A DNA stretch of 9,104 nucleotides, from contig CAJKNS010000086.1 of the NCBI GenBank assembly GCA_905201305.1, forward strand, positions 1-9,104. Direction: 5' to 3'. The notes beneath the pieces were generated by a model. It did not search any database. It saw only the letters and a list, made by a program, of their open reading frames with translations, and was not told the DNA's origin. The position numbers and the translations under genes are program-made. Of the stretch, positions 1-6,911 are shown piece after piece. The DNA comes from an uncultured Eubacteriales bacterium. Its GTDB lineage: Bacteria; Bacillota; Clostridia; Oscillospirales; Oscillospiraceae. Within the stretch, counting starts at the first letter, position 1. Each line of letters opens with the position of its first letter.

Positions 1-881
1 CCACCGTGCGCAAGGTGCTGGGCGGACTGCGGCTGAAGCTGGCAGACCACCTGAACCTCCGCCGGGACGAATGGAACATCCTGTTTGTCACCGATTTCCC
101 CCAGTTTGAATACTCCGAGGAGGAGGAACGCTGGGTTTCCACCCACCATCCCTTTACTATGCCCTATCCCGAGGACGTGCAGTATTTGCTCACCGATCCC
201 GGACGGGTGCGCGCCCAGGCATTTGATGTGGTGCTCAACGGCATCGAGCTGGGCAGCGGCTCCGTTCGTATCCACCAGCGGGAGGTCCAGAACCTGATGT
301 TTGAGGCGCTGGGCTTCTCTCAGGAGCAGATTGACGAGCGCTTTGGCTTTATGGTTAACGCATTCCGCTATGGCACGCCTCCCCATGCCGGCTTTGCCTT
401 TGGTCTGGACCGGTTTGTGATGCAGCTGACTAAGGCGGCGTCGCTGCGGGATGTCATTGCGTTCCCGAAGCTCAAGGACGCTTCCTGCCCCCTGACCGAT
501 GCCCCCAACACCGTAGACGAGGAGCAGCTGGAGGTCCTCGGCATTGGTGCCCGGGACGAAAGCGGCGTGATGCGCGGCGCCAAGGCATCGAAGGAGACCC
601 AGTCCGGCATCGATATTCAGCATGTGGCAGACCTCTCCATGCTGAAAATTCCTGCCGGAGAGCAGGAGAGCATTCGAAAGGACCTGCTGGAGGTGGTTGC
701 CTTTGCCGATCAGCTGGCAAAGATCGACACGACGGGCGTAGAACCCATGGCGCACATCGGCGGACTCCAGAACGTCTGGCGGGAGGATACCGTTCGCCCG
801 TCCTTTGATCGGGATTTGCTGCTGGAAAATGCACCGGCAAAGCAGGACGGCTATATCTTTGTGCCCCAGGTGGTTGAGTAA
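1..881 (+). CDS. aspS-gatC: Aspartyl-tRNA synthetase-GatC fusion protein (5'-truncated)
   Basis: Only the C-terminal ~292 residues are in the window; the frame is open to the left edge (first full codon at base 3), so the GTG at 6 is an internal Val, not a start. Bases 1-545 encode the end of a bacterial class II AspRS: the DFPQFEY segment, HHPFTMP, the SGSVRIH substrate-site strand, and motif 3 (GFAFGLDRF) with its ATP-binding Arg, ending in FPKLKDAS...APNTVD. After a ~20-residue hydrophilic linker (about 546-608) comes a complete GatC of ~90 residues (609-878): IDIQHVADLSML, DTTGVEPMAHI, NVWREDTVRPS, and a C-terminal ENAPAKQDGYIFVPQ. GatC clamps GatA to GatB; AspRS charges tRNA with Asp. 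Inference: the AspRS is non-discriminating and also charges tRNA(Asn), feeding the amidotransferase encoded by the next two genes. No ribosome binding site was found for separate GatC translation from ATG 570. Both family calls are secure. Confidence 0.93.
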   Translation, partial: TVRKVLGGLRLKLADHLNLRRDEWNILFVTDFPQFEYSEEEERWVSTHHPFTMPYPEDVQYLLTDPGRVRAQAFDVVLNGIELGSGSVRIHQREVQNLMFEALGFSQEQIDERFGFMVNAFRYGTPPHAGFAFGLDRFVMQLTKAASLRDVIAFPKLKDASCPLTDAPNTVDEEQLEVLGIGARDESGVMRGAKASKETQSGIDIQHVADLSMLKIPAGEQESIRKDLLEVVAFADQLAKIDTTGVEPMAHIGGLQNVWREDTVRPSFDRDLLLENAPAKQDGYIFVPQVVE

Positions 882-887
882 GGAGGG
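880..887 (+). promoter_or_regulatory. Ribosome binding site of gatA
   Basis: AAGGAGGG overlaps the TAA stop (879-881) of the aspS-gatC fusion and lies 6 to 7 bases before the gatA ATG at 894. The arrangement implies tight translational linkage between the fused GatC and GatA. Confidence 0.85.
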
Positions 888-893
888 ACAAGC

Positions 894-2339
894 ATGAACA
901 TCACGGAATTGACAGTAAAGCAGCTGGCGCAGGCACTTGAGAAAAAGGAGCTTTCTGCGCGGGAGGCTGCGGAAGCATATTTTTCCGCCATCGGACAGAA
1001 GGATGGCGATGTGGGCGCCTACCTGACCGTAACCCGGGAGCTGGCGCTGGAGCAGGCGGCAGCAGTGGACGAAAAGCGGGCAAAGGGCGAATCCCTCCCT
1101 GTGCTTGCGGGTATTCCCTGCGGCATTAAGGATAATATCTGTACCAAGGGAACCGCCACCACCTGCGCTTCAAAAATGCTGGAGCATTTTGTGCCTCCTT
1201 ATGATGCGGCAGTCGTGGAAAAGATTCGGAAACAGCAGACCGTTATGCTGGGCAAGCTCAACATGGACGAGTTTGCCATGGGCTCCTCCACAGAAAATTC
1301 CTATTATAAAATAACCCGGAATCCCCGGAACCTTGATTGTGTACCCGGCGGTTCCTCCGGCGGCTCCGCTGCGGCAGTGGCTGCGGGAGAAGCAGCCTTT
1401 ACCCTGGGCTCTGATACCGGCGGCTCCATCCGTCAGCCTGCTGCCTTCTGCGGCGTGGTCGGCATGAAGCCCACCTACGGTCTGGTGAGCCGCTATGGAC
1501 TCATTGCATTTGCATCCTCTCTGGACCAGATCGGACCGCTCACCAGGGACGTTTATGACAACGCCATGGTTTTGGAAGCCATCTGCGGACAGGACGAGCG
1601 GGATTCCACCAGCCTGCCCGGCTCCAATTTAAAGCTCACTGCGGGCATTGAGGATGGCGTGAAGGGTATGCGGTTTGCCCTGCCCAAGGAGTATTTTTCG
1701 GATGCGCTGAACCCTGAAATCGCGGCGGCAATCCGTGCATCTGCCCATCGGCTGGAAACTCTGGGCGCACAGGTGGACGAGGTGAGCATCCGGGAGCTGG
1801 AATATGCCCTGCCTGCCTACTATGTCATCTCCTCTGCGGAAGCCTCTTCGAACCTAGCGCGGTTTGACGGCGTGAAATATGGCTTCCGGGCAGAGAATGT
1901 GAAGGAAATCCACGATCTTTACAAGGAAACCCGCACCCAGGGCTTTGGCGCGGAGGTAAAGCGCCGGATTATGCTGGGCTCCTTTGTGCTGTCGGCGGGC
2001 TATTATGACGCCTATTATAAGAAGGCGCTTCAGGTACGGACGCTGCTGAAGGGCGCCTTTGACCGGGTGTTTGAGGGCTATGATGCGATCCTTGCGCCGG
2101 TGGCTCCCACCACGGCATATCGGATCGGCGAAAAGACCAAGGATCCGTTGGAGATGTATCTGGGCGACGTTTATACGGTGCCTGTGAATATTGCGGGACT
2201 TCCGGCGCTGTCCCTGCCCTGCGGCAAGGATCAAAGCGGGCTGCCCATTGGCATGCAGCTGATCGGAAAGCCCTTCTCGGAGCCAACATTGTATCGGGCA
2301 GGCTTTGCCTTTGAGCAGGATGGAGGTAGCGAGGCATGA
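894..2339 (+). CDS. gatA: Asp-tRNA(Asn)/Glu-tRNA(Gln) amidotransferase subunit A
   Basis: Cytosolic glutaminase subunit of GatCAB. It hydrolyses glutamine and sends ammonia through a channel to GatB, which amidates Asp-tRNA(Asn) or Glu-tRNA(Gln). The 481 residues are full length for the family (~485). The amidase signature is intact: Lys79 in GIKDN, Ser154 in the glycine/serine-rich loop PGGSSGGSAA, and nucleophile Ser178 in DTGGSIRQPA. These are the Lys/cis-Ser/Ser triad positions of characterised bacterial GatA. Other conserved blocks are KLNMDEFAMGSSTENS (121-136), GMKPTYGLVSRYG (190-202), and LPALSLPCG near the C-terminus. The ATG at 894 has a strong SD and the N-terminus matches the family. 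The gene lies 12 bases after the AspRS-GatC fusion and overlaps gatB by 4 bases (ATGA), so the three products should be made in a balanced ratio. Nothing looks broken. Confidence 0.97.
   Translation: MNITELTVKQLAQALEKKELSAREAAEAYFSAIGQKDGDVGAYLTVTRELALEQAAAVDEKRAKGESLPVLAGIPCGIKDNICTKGTATTCASKMLEHFVPPYDAAVVEKIRKQQTVMLGKLNMDEFAMGSSTENSYYKITRNPRNLDCVPGGSSGGSAAAVAAGEAAFTLGSDTGGSIRQPAAFCGVVGMKPTYGLVSRYGLIAFASSLDQIGPLTRDVYDNAMVLEAICGQDERDSTSLPGSNLKLTAGIEDGVKGMRFALPKEYFSDALNPEIAAAIRASAHRLETLGAQVDEVSIRELEYALPAYYVISSAEASSNLARFDGVKYGFRAENVKEIHDLYKETRTQGFGAEVKRRIMLGSFVLSAGYYDAYYKKALQVRTLLKGAFDRVFEGYDAILAPVAPTTAYRIGEKTKDPLEMYLGDVYTVPVNIAGLPALSLPCGKDQSGLPIGMQLIGKPFSEPTLYRAGFAFEQDGGSEA
2322..2327 (+). promoter_or_regulatory. 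Ribosome binding site of gatB inside gatA
   Basis: GGAGGT lies within the last codons of gatA, 8 bases before the gatB ATG at 2336. Together with the ATGA stop/start overlap it indicates translational coupling. Confidence 0.8.
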
Positions 2340-3682
2340 TTGCAAACTATGAGATGGTCATTGGACTGGAGGTCCATGTAGAGCTGAAAACCGCCACAAA
2401 GATTTTCTGCGGCTGCTCCACCAAATTCGGTGCGGCGCCCAATACCCAGTGCTGCCCGGTGTGCACCGGTATGCCCGGTTCGCTGCCGGTGCTGAACGGC
2501 AAGGTGGTGGAGTATGCGGTGAAGGCAGGACTTGCCACCGGCTGCAAAATTGCTACCTATTCCAAGCAGGACCGTAAGAATTACTTCTATCCCGATCTGC
2601 CCAAGGCATATCAGATTTCCCAGTATGATCTCCCGCTGTGCAGCGAAGGACATCTGGACATTGAGACGGAAAGCGGTAAAAAGCGCATCGGCATCACCAG
2701 AATCCACATTGAGGAGGACGCAGGCAAGCTGGTGCATCAGGAGGGCAAGGGCACCTTCATCGACTGCAACCGCTGCGGCGTGCCGCTGATTGAGATCGTG
2801 TCTGAGCCGGATATGCGTTCTGCCGAGGAAGCAAAGGCATATCTCCAGAAGCTCCGCGCCATTATCCTCTACACCGGCGTTTCCGACTGCAAGATGAACG
2901 AAGGCTCCCTCCGGTGTGACGTGAACCTGTCCATCCGCAAGAAGAGCAGCGACAAGCTGGGCACCCGGACAGAGATGAAGAACCTCAACAGCTTCCAGAA
3001 CGTGGTCAAGGCAATTGAGTATGAATATGCCCGTCAGGTCAGCGTATTGGAGGAAGGCGGCGAGGTGATTCAGGAGACCCGGCGCTTTGACATGAACACC
3101 GGCAAGACCTCCTCCATGCGTTCCAAGGAGAATGCGGATGATTACCGCTATTTCCCGGACCCGGATCTGGTGCCCATTGTGGTAAGCCCGGAATTCCTGG
3201 AGGAGATTCGGAAGTCCATTCCCGTGCTGCCGGATCAGCGGAAGGCAAGCTATCAGGAGAAGTATGGTCTAACTTCGCTGGCGGCAGAAACCCTGGTAAC
3301 CCGGAAGGACATTGCCGACTACTTCGAAACCGTGGCAGGGGAGACGGAATATCCGCTGCTGGCTGCGAATCTGGTATCCGGCGAGGTGGCGCGGCTTTGC
3401 CCCGAGGAGCAGGCGGTACCCGTTGCCCCTGAGCATATTGCGGTGCTCTCTGACCTGCTGGGACAGGGAAAGATCAACGGCGGTACCTGCAAAAAGGTGA
3501 TTGCTCAGCTGTTCCGGGAGGACGGCGATCCTATAGCAATCATCGAAGCCCAGGGACTCCAGCCGATCAGCGATCCCCAGGTGCTTCCATGGCGGAGGAG
3601 GTGCTGCGCCAGAGCCAGAAGGTGGTGCAGGACTATCAGGGCGGCAACAAGAATGCTTTCCATGCCCTGGTGGGTCAAATGA
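2336..3682 (+). CDS. gatB: Asp-tRNA(Asn)/Glu-tRNA(Gln) amidotransferase subunit B, 3' end frameshifted
   Basis: GatB is the tRNA-binding and ATP-dependent kinase/transamidase subunit of GatCAB. The cradle domain is intact: GLEVHVEL at 10-17, a zinc-type cysteine cluster (C25, C27, C40, C43 in FCGCS...CCPVC), KNYFYPDLPKAYQISQ, HIEEDAGK, GVPLIEIVSEPD, KMNEGSLRCDVN, and the DYRYFPDPDL segment. The helical domain follows to about residue 413 (GLQPISD). From residue 418 the frame becomes Arg/Cys/Trp-rich and unlike any GatB, stopping at 3682. The proper family ending is present in the -1 frame from 3589 to 3756 (separate entry). A correct full-length gene would therefore span 2336-3756, about 473 residues, the usual length. 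One base (or 3n+1 bases) appears to be missing between about 3575 and 3590. This could be a real mutation, a split gene, or a sequence error. The identity of the gene is secure; whether the product is truncated is not. Confidence 0.92.
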   Translation: MIANYEMVIGLEVHVELKTATKIFCGCSTKFGAAPNTQCCPVCTGMPGSLPVLNGKVVEYAVKAGLATGCKIATYSKQDRKNYFYPDLPKAYQISQYDLPLCSEGHLDIETESGKKRIGITRIHIEEDAGKLVHQEGKGTFIDCNRCGVPLIEIVSEPDMRSAEEAKAYLQKLRAIILYTGVSDCKMNEGSLRCDVNLSIRKKSSDKLGTRTEMKNLNSFQNVVKAIEYEYARQVSVLEEGGEVIQETRRFDMNTGKTSSMRSKENADDYRYFPDPDLVPIVVSPEFLEEIRKSIPVLPDQRKASYQEKYGLTSLAAETLVTRKDIADYFETVAGETEYPLLAANLVSGEVARLCPEEQAVPVAPEHIAVLSDLLGQGKINGGTCKKVIAQLFREDGDPIAIIEAQGLQPISDPQVLPWRRRCCARARRWCRTIRAATRMLSMPWWVK

Positions 3683-3756
3683 TGAAAAAGACCCAGGGAA
3701 AAGGCAATCCCCAGGTCATCAGTCAGGTGCTCAGCGAGCTGCTGGAGCAGCTGTAA
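3589..3756 (+). CDS. GatB C-terminal tail (YqeY-like tail end) in the -1 frame
   Basis: Starting at ATG 3589, in the frame one base back from gatB, 55 codons read MAEEVLRQSQKVVQDYQGG, then AFHALVGQMMKKTQGKGNPQ, and end in LLEQL before TAA (3754-3756). This is the conserved end of GatB: the helix before VxDYxxGK, then the LVGQ(I/V)MK..KG.ANP motif. That domain contacts the incoming tRNA in known GatCAB complexes. It is either the displaced 3' end of gatB or, less likely, a separately translated piece. An SD-like AGGTG (3579-3583) lies 5 bases before the ATG, so independent initiation is possible. The bases around the break (GATCCCCAGGTGCTTCC) hold no obvious X-XXY-YYZ slippery heptamer, which argues against programmed -1 frameshifting. 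Confidence 0.8.
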   Translation: MAEEVLRQSQKVVQDYQGGNKNAFHALVGQMMKKTQGKGNPQVISQVLSELLEQL

Positions 3757-3770
3757 TCGAATGGATAAAA

Positions 3771-3801
3771 GGAGCGCTGCAATTTTGCATTGCAGCGCTC
3801 C
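3771..3801 (-). terminator. Intrinsic terminator hairpin between convergent genes
   Basis: There is a perfect 12-bp inverted repeat, GGAGCGCTGCAA (3771-3782) and TTGCAGCGCTCC (3790-3801), with a 7-base loop. On the minus strand it is followed directly by TTTTATCC (complement of 3763-3770), and it begins 8 bases after the glycosyltransferase stop, so it is a good Rho-independent terminator for that gene. On the plus strand the hairpin follows the gatB tail stop by 14 bases but is followed by ATGCTATCTC, a poor U-tract. It probably acts for both genes but more efficiently on the minus strand. Confidence 0.85.
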
Positions 3802-3809
3802 ATGCTATC

Positions 3810-4832
3810 TCAATTAAACTTAAAAATCTTATGGGCAAGGCGATAGGCGCCCACCTCAACCTTCCGTCCGGCGGAACCGGGCAGATTGCTGAGCGCTGCC
3901 AGGGAAAACAGCTTGAGCTTCCGATACAGCTCCGGATGCTCCCCTAAAAGCTCCTGCCAGAGGTCCTCTTTCTTCTTCAGCGCCTCCGGAGAACCGTCGA
4001 GGTTTAAGAGGGTGGAGCAGATGGACAGCATCATGGACAGATACCGGAACATATACCGTGCCAGCTTTGGCTCCAGCTTCCGGAGATCCTCCAGATTGTA
4101 GTAGCCGAACATCAAGCGGGTAACAAGAATCTGCTGATCCACCCGCTGGACCATGACCTTTTCATTGACGGACTGATCCTCCCGCCCGATGAAATAGCGG
4201 TAGAGGTCCAGATCCATATAATACATCCGTTTTACCTGAGGCAGGGGATAGTAGACGAAAATGTTGTCCACATAGAACGTGTGCTTGGGCAGGGTCAGTC
4301 CGCACTGCCGTAAAAGCTCCGTCCGATAGATCACCGAGTGCATCAGAATATACTGACTGGGATGGAAATGTCCGCAATCCGCCCAGGAGAACACCTGGTC
4401 CTGGGGGAAGACATTGTGATAGTCAATGGTGCGGGAGGTGTTGTCTGCCACGTGCTCATAGACATAGTTGCACAGCATCATGTCCAGCGGCGTTTTCATG
4501 GACTGAATCCGCAGCTGACGCAATACCTTTTGCAGGGCGTCGGGATCCAGCCAGTCGTCGGAGTCCACGACCTTATAATAGAGCCCGGTGGCATGCCGAA
4601 GCCCCTGATTCACGCCCTCGCCATGACCGCCGTTGGGCTGATGGATGGCGCGAACGATGTCCGGGTACTGCCGGGCATATCGGTCACAGATGGCAGGGGT
4701 GTCGTCCTTGGTGGAGCCGTCGTCCACCAATATGATCTCAATGTCCTCGCCGCCGGTCAGCAGAGAGTCCACGCATTTTTCCATATAGGCGGCGCTGTTA
4801 TAGCAGGGCACCGCAAAAGTAATCAGTTTCAA
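3810..4832 (-). CDS. Family 2 glycosyltransferase
   Basis: A 340-residue cytosolic GT-A fold transferase that would move a sugar from a nucleotide-sugar donor to a cell-surface polysaccharide, teichoic acid or lipid acceptor; the substrate cannot be told from sequence. The N-terminus is classic GT2: a first beta strand ending FAVPCYN (6-12), then IEIILVDDGSTKDDT (31-45) with Asp37/Asp38 for the nucleotide, NGGHGEGVNQGL (67-78), and the metal-binding DSDDWLDPD (90-98, DxD = Asp90/Asp92). Further on, YVDNIF (187-192) is a candidate catalytic-base region, and YRYFIGREDQSVN (211-223) is the characteristic YRxxxGRxxQSV segment. The C-terminal ~100 residues are mostly helical with basic patches and no clear transmembrane helix. 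The start is TTG at 4832, supported by GGAG seven bases upstream and by the absence of any in-frame ATG before the first beta strand. It stands alone, convergent with gatB and divergent from pepF. Confidence 0.9.
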   Translation of the reverse strand: MKLITFAVPCYNSAAYMEKCVDSLLTGGEDIEIILVDDGSTKDDTPAICDRYARQYPDIVRAIHQPNGGHGEGVNQGLRHATGLYYKVVDSDDWLDPDALQKVLRQLRIQSMKTPLDMMLCNYVYEHVADNTSRTIDYHNVFPQDQVFSWADCGHFHPSQYILMHSVIYRTELLRQCGLTLPKHTFYVDNIFVYYPLPQVKRMYYMDLDLYRYFIGREDQSVNEKVMVQRVDQQILVTRLMFGYYNLEDLRKLEPKLARYMFRYLSMMLSICSTLLNLDGSPEALKKKEDLWQELLGEHPELYRKLKLFSLAALSNLPGSAGRKVEVGAYRLAHKIFKFN

Positions 4833-4839
4833 GTGATCG

Positions 4840-4843
4840 CTCC
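4840..4843 (-). promoter_or_regulatory. Ribosome binding site supporting the TTG start of the glycosyltransferase
   Basis: On the minus strand GGAG is placed 7 bases before TTG 4832. The TTG places Lys-Leu-Ile-Thr directly before the first GT-A strand, as in family members. No ATG or GTG in frame upstream gives a better start. Confidence 0.65.
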
Positions 4844-4887
4844 GTTCCGCACAGCTCTCTGTGCGTGGATATAGTATCGAATAAATA

Positions 4888-4906
4888 TGAACAAACTGTG
4901 AACAAA
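4888..4906. repeat. Two direct copies of TGAACAAA with 11-base period
   Basis: TGAACAAA occurs at 4888-4895 and again at 4899-4906. The spacing of about one helical turn, inside the AT-rich part of a divergent intergenic region, fits a tandem regulator site. Two 8-base copies in AT-rich DNA may also be chance. Confidence 0.4.
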
Positions 4907-4984
4907 ACCTTTAGATTGGGTAAAACATTCCCGAAGGACCGTGGAAAATGGCGGAGGGATTTCCTGCGGCAAAGGGGGAAACGG

Positions 4985-5013
4985 TTGAGGAAACAGGAAA
5001 AACGTGCTACAAT
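4985..5013 (+). promoter_or_regulatory. Sigma-70/SigA type promoter for the pepF operon
   Basis: TTGAGG (-35, 4985-4990) and TACAAT (-10, 5008-5013) are separated by exactly 17 bases, and the -10 is preceded by TGC (5005-5007), an extended -10 element. Transcription would begin near 5019-5021, leaving a leader of about 100 bases before the pepF ATG. No second promoter is evident before the downstream membrane genes, so this one probably drives all three. Confidence 0.75.
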
Positions 5014-5123
5014 AGTGCCTGTGGCAGCAGAAGGGCAAGCCCCTGTCCGGTGGAATAAACTCCTGAGAGGTGGGCATGCTGAATCGACCAAATGCCGCGA
5101 ATATCGGAAAGGACGTGTAGAAT

Positions 5124-6911
5124 ATGGCACTGAAAAACCGCAAAGAAATGGACCTCCGCTTCCAGTGGAAGCTCAGCGATATATTTGAAACCCCGGAGGC
5201 ATGGGAGAAGGCGTATGCCAAGGCAAAAACGGCAGTGGAGGCGCTGAGTGCGCTGGAGGGAACCCTGAAGCAGTCTCCCGAAAGCCTGAAAGCAGGACTG
5301 GATCAGATTTATGCTGCCACGGAGCAGGTGGAGCTGGTCTATCTCTATGCAAACCTCTATAAGTCCGGCGACAATGGCGATCCGGAGGCGCAGCGGCTGG
5401 AAGGTCGGGCAATGAGCCTGTATGTGGCGCTGTCCACGGCGCTGAGCTTTGTGGACCCGGAGATTCTCTCTATCCCCAAGGAAACGCTGGATGCCTGGAT
5501 GGAGCTGCCGGAGCTCAAGGAATACCATCATATTCTGGAGGATACGGATCGGCAGCGTCCCTATAGTTTGCCCGCTGTCCAGGAAAAAATGCTGGCACAG
5601 CTGTCCGATGCGGCTGGGGCGCCGGATGAGGCGTTTACCATGCTGGAGAGCGTGGATATGAGCTTCCCGGATATCACCGGCGAGGACGGCAAGCCCGCAT
5701 CCCTGACCCACGGCACCTATGGTCTGTATCGGGACAGCCGGGATCAGCGGGTCCGGAAGGAAGCCTTTGAAACCTATCACGGCGAGTTCCAGCGCTATAT
5801 CAACACTTTTGCGGCACTCTATGGCGGTCAGGTGAAGCTGGACGAGTATTTCTCTCAGGTGCGGGGCTACAATAGCTCTCTGGAAAAGAGCCTGTCTGCC
5901 AACAATGTGCCGGTAAAGGTGTATGACGCACTGGTGGAGGCGATTCATCAGGGACTGCCCATTATGGAGCGTTATCTCCAGCTGCGGAAAAAGGCGCTGG
6001 GGCTTTCGGAGCTGCATATGTATGACCTGTATTGCCCCATGGTGGAGGATGTGACCTATGAAATCGGTCTGGAGGAGTGCAAGGACCTGGTGAAAAAGGC
6101 ACTGGCGCCTCTGGGCGAGGAGTATGCCGGACTGCTGGACAAGGCATATCGGGAGCAGTGGATGGACGTCTATGAGAACAAGGGCAAGACCACCGGCGCA
6201 TTCTCCTGCGGCGTCCATGGGGTGCATCCCTTTGTGCTGCTGAACTATACCGGCGCGCTGGACGATGCCTTTACCATGGCGCACGAGCTGGGACATGCCA
6301 TGCATTCCTATTTCTCCTCTGCCAATAACAGCTTTGCCAACCACGACTATCGGCTGCTGGTGGCTGAGGTGGCGTCTACGGTCAATGAGGTGCTGCTGAC
6401 CAAGTATCTGCTCAAGACCGAAACCGACAAGAAGCGCCGGGCATATCTCCTGAACCATCTGCTGGAGAGCTTCCGGACCACCGTATTCCGTCAGACGCTG
6501 TTTGCGGAGTTTGAGCGGGATGCCCATGATATGTACCGGAATGGCGAGCCCTTGACGGCTCAGGTGCTCAGCCAGCGCTATCACGAGCTCAATGCGCTGT
6601 ATTATAAGGGCGTTACCGTGGATCCGCTTCAGGACGCCGAGTGGGCGCGAATTCCCCATTTTTATTCTGCATATTATGTCTACCAGTATGCCACCGGCTT
6701 CTGCTCCGCGGTTGCCATTGCCGACGGCATCTATGAAACCGGCGATCCTTCCGGCTATCTGAAATTCCTGACCACCGGCGGCAGCGACTATCCGCTGGAG
6801 GAACTGAAAATTGCCGGCGTGGATCTCACCGGTCCCGAGGTTGTGCAGCGGGCGCTGAAGGTGTTCTCCGACACGCTGGACCAGCTGGAGGAGCTGCTGG
6901 GTGCACTGTAA
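5124..6911 (+). CDS. pepF: Oligoendopeptidase F (M3 family zinc metallopeptidase)
   Basis: A cytosolic zinc peptidase of the M3B family (usual length ~600, here 595) that cleaves short peptides and takes part in peptide turnover. The N-terminus FQWKLSDIFET matches the conserved W-L-SDI start of PepF. A helical N-terminal domain (to about residue 200) is followed by the catalytic domain: GALDDAFTMAHELGHAMHSY (377-396) carries the HExxH zinc site His387-Glu388-His391, and Glu415 in VAEVASTVNE is the third ligand. The C-terminal YYVYQYATGF segment, with its substrate-binding tyrosines, and the GGSDYPLEEL region are present. ATG 5124 has AAAGGA about 10 bases upstream; the alternative ATG 5148 lacks a comparable site. 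Nothing suggests disruption. No signal peptide is seen. The gene overlaps the next by 11 bases. The family call is secure; the native substrate is unknown. Confidence 0.96.
   Translation: MALKNRKEMDLRFQWKLSDIFETPEAWEKAYAKAKTAVEALSALEGTLKQSPESLKAGLDQIYAATEQVELVYLYANLYKSGDNGDPEAQRLEGRAMSLYVALSTALSFVDPEILSIPKETLDAWMELPELKEYHHILEDTDRQRPYSLPAVQEKMLAQLSDAAGAPDEAFTMLESVDMSFPDITGEDGKPASLTHGTYGLYRDSRDQRVRKEAFETYHGEFQRYINTFAALYGGQVKLDEYFSQVRGYNSSLEKSLSANNVPVKVYDALVEAIHQGLPIMERYLQLRKKALGLSELHMYDLYCPMVEDVTYEIGLEECKDLVKKALAPLGEEYAGLLDKAYREQWMDVYENKGKTTGAFSCGVHGVHPFVLLNYTGALDDAFTMAHELGHAMHSYFSSANNSFANHDYRLLVAEVASTVNEVLLTKYLLKTETDKKRRAYLLNHLLESFRTTVFRQTLFAEFERDAHDMYRNGEPLTAQVLSQRYHELNALYYKGVTVDPLQDAEWARIPHFYSAYYVYQYATGFCSAVAIADGIYETGDPSGYLKFLTTGGSDYPLEELKIAGVDLTGPEVVQRALKVFSDTLDQLEELLGAL
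6887..6893 (+). promoter_or_regulatory. Ribosome binding site inside pepF for the sulfatase-fold gene
   Basis: GGAGGAG is 7 bases before GTG 6901 and lies within the last codons of pepF. It favours GTG 6901 over the later in-frame GTG at 6946, whose nearest purine run is about 13 bases away. Confidence 0.7.

Larger units (their letters stand above)
4833..5123. other. Divergent intergenic region between the glycosyltransferase and pepF
   Basis: No convincing gene lies in this 291-base stretch. The glycosyltransferase-proximal part (about 4868-4910) is AT-rich and must hold the minus-strand promoter; a TATATC-like -10 can be read on the minus strand but with no matching -35 at good spacing, so I do not call one. 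The same part holds two copies of TGAACAAA 11 bases apart. The right part holds a clear pepF promoter (4985-5013) and a leader of about 100 bases. The leader has only weak stems, such as GGCAT (5073-5077) with ATGCC (5092-5096), and matches no riboswitch class I recognise. Confidence 0.6.

Noticed and set aside
3575..3592. Programmed -1 ribosomal frameshift in gatB
   Set aside because: No slippery heptamer fits the zero frame (GAT CCC CAG GTG CTT CCA TGG) and no clear downstream pseudoknot was found. GatB is not a family known to use recoding.
4865..5188. 107-codon plus-strand frame in the intergenic region running into pepF
   Set aside because: It is highly basic, covers the pepF promoter, overlaps the pepF start in another frame, and has no recognisable motif or good ribosome binding site.
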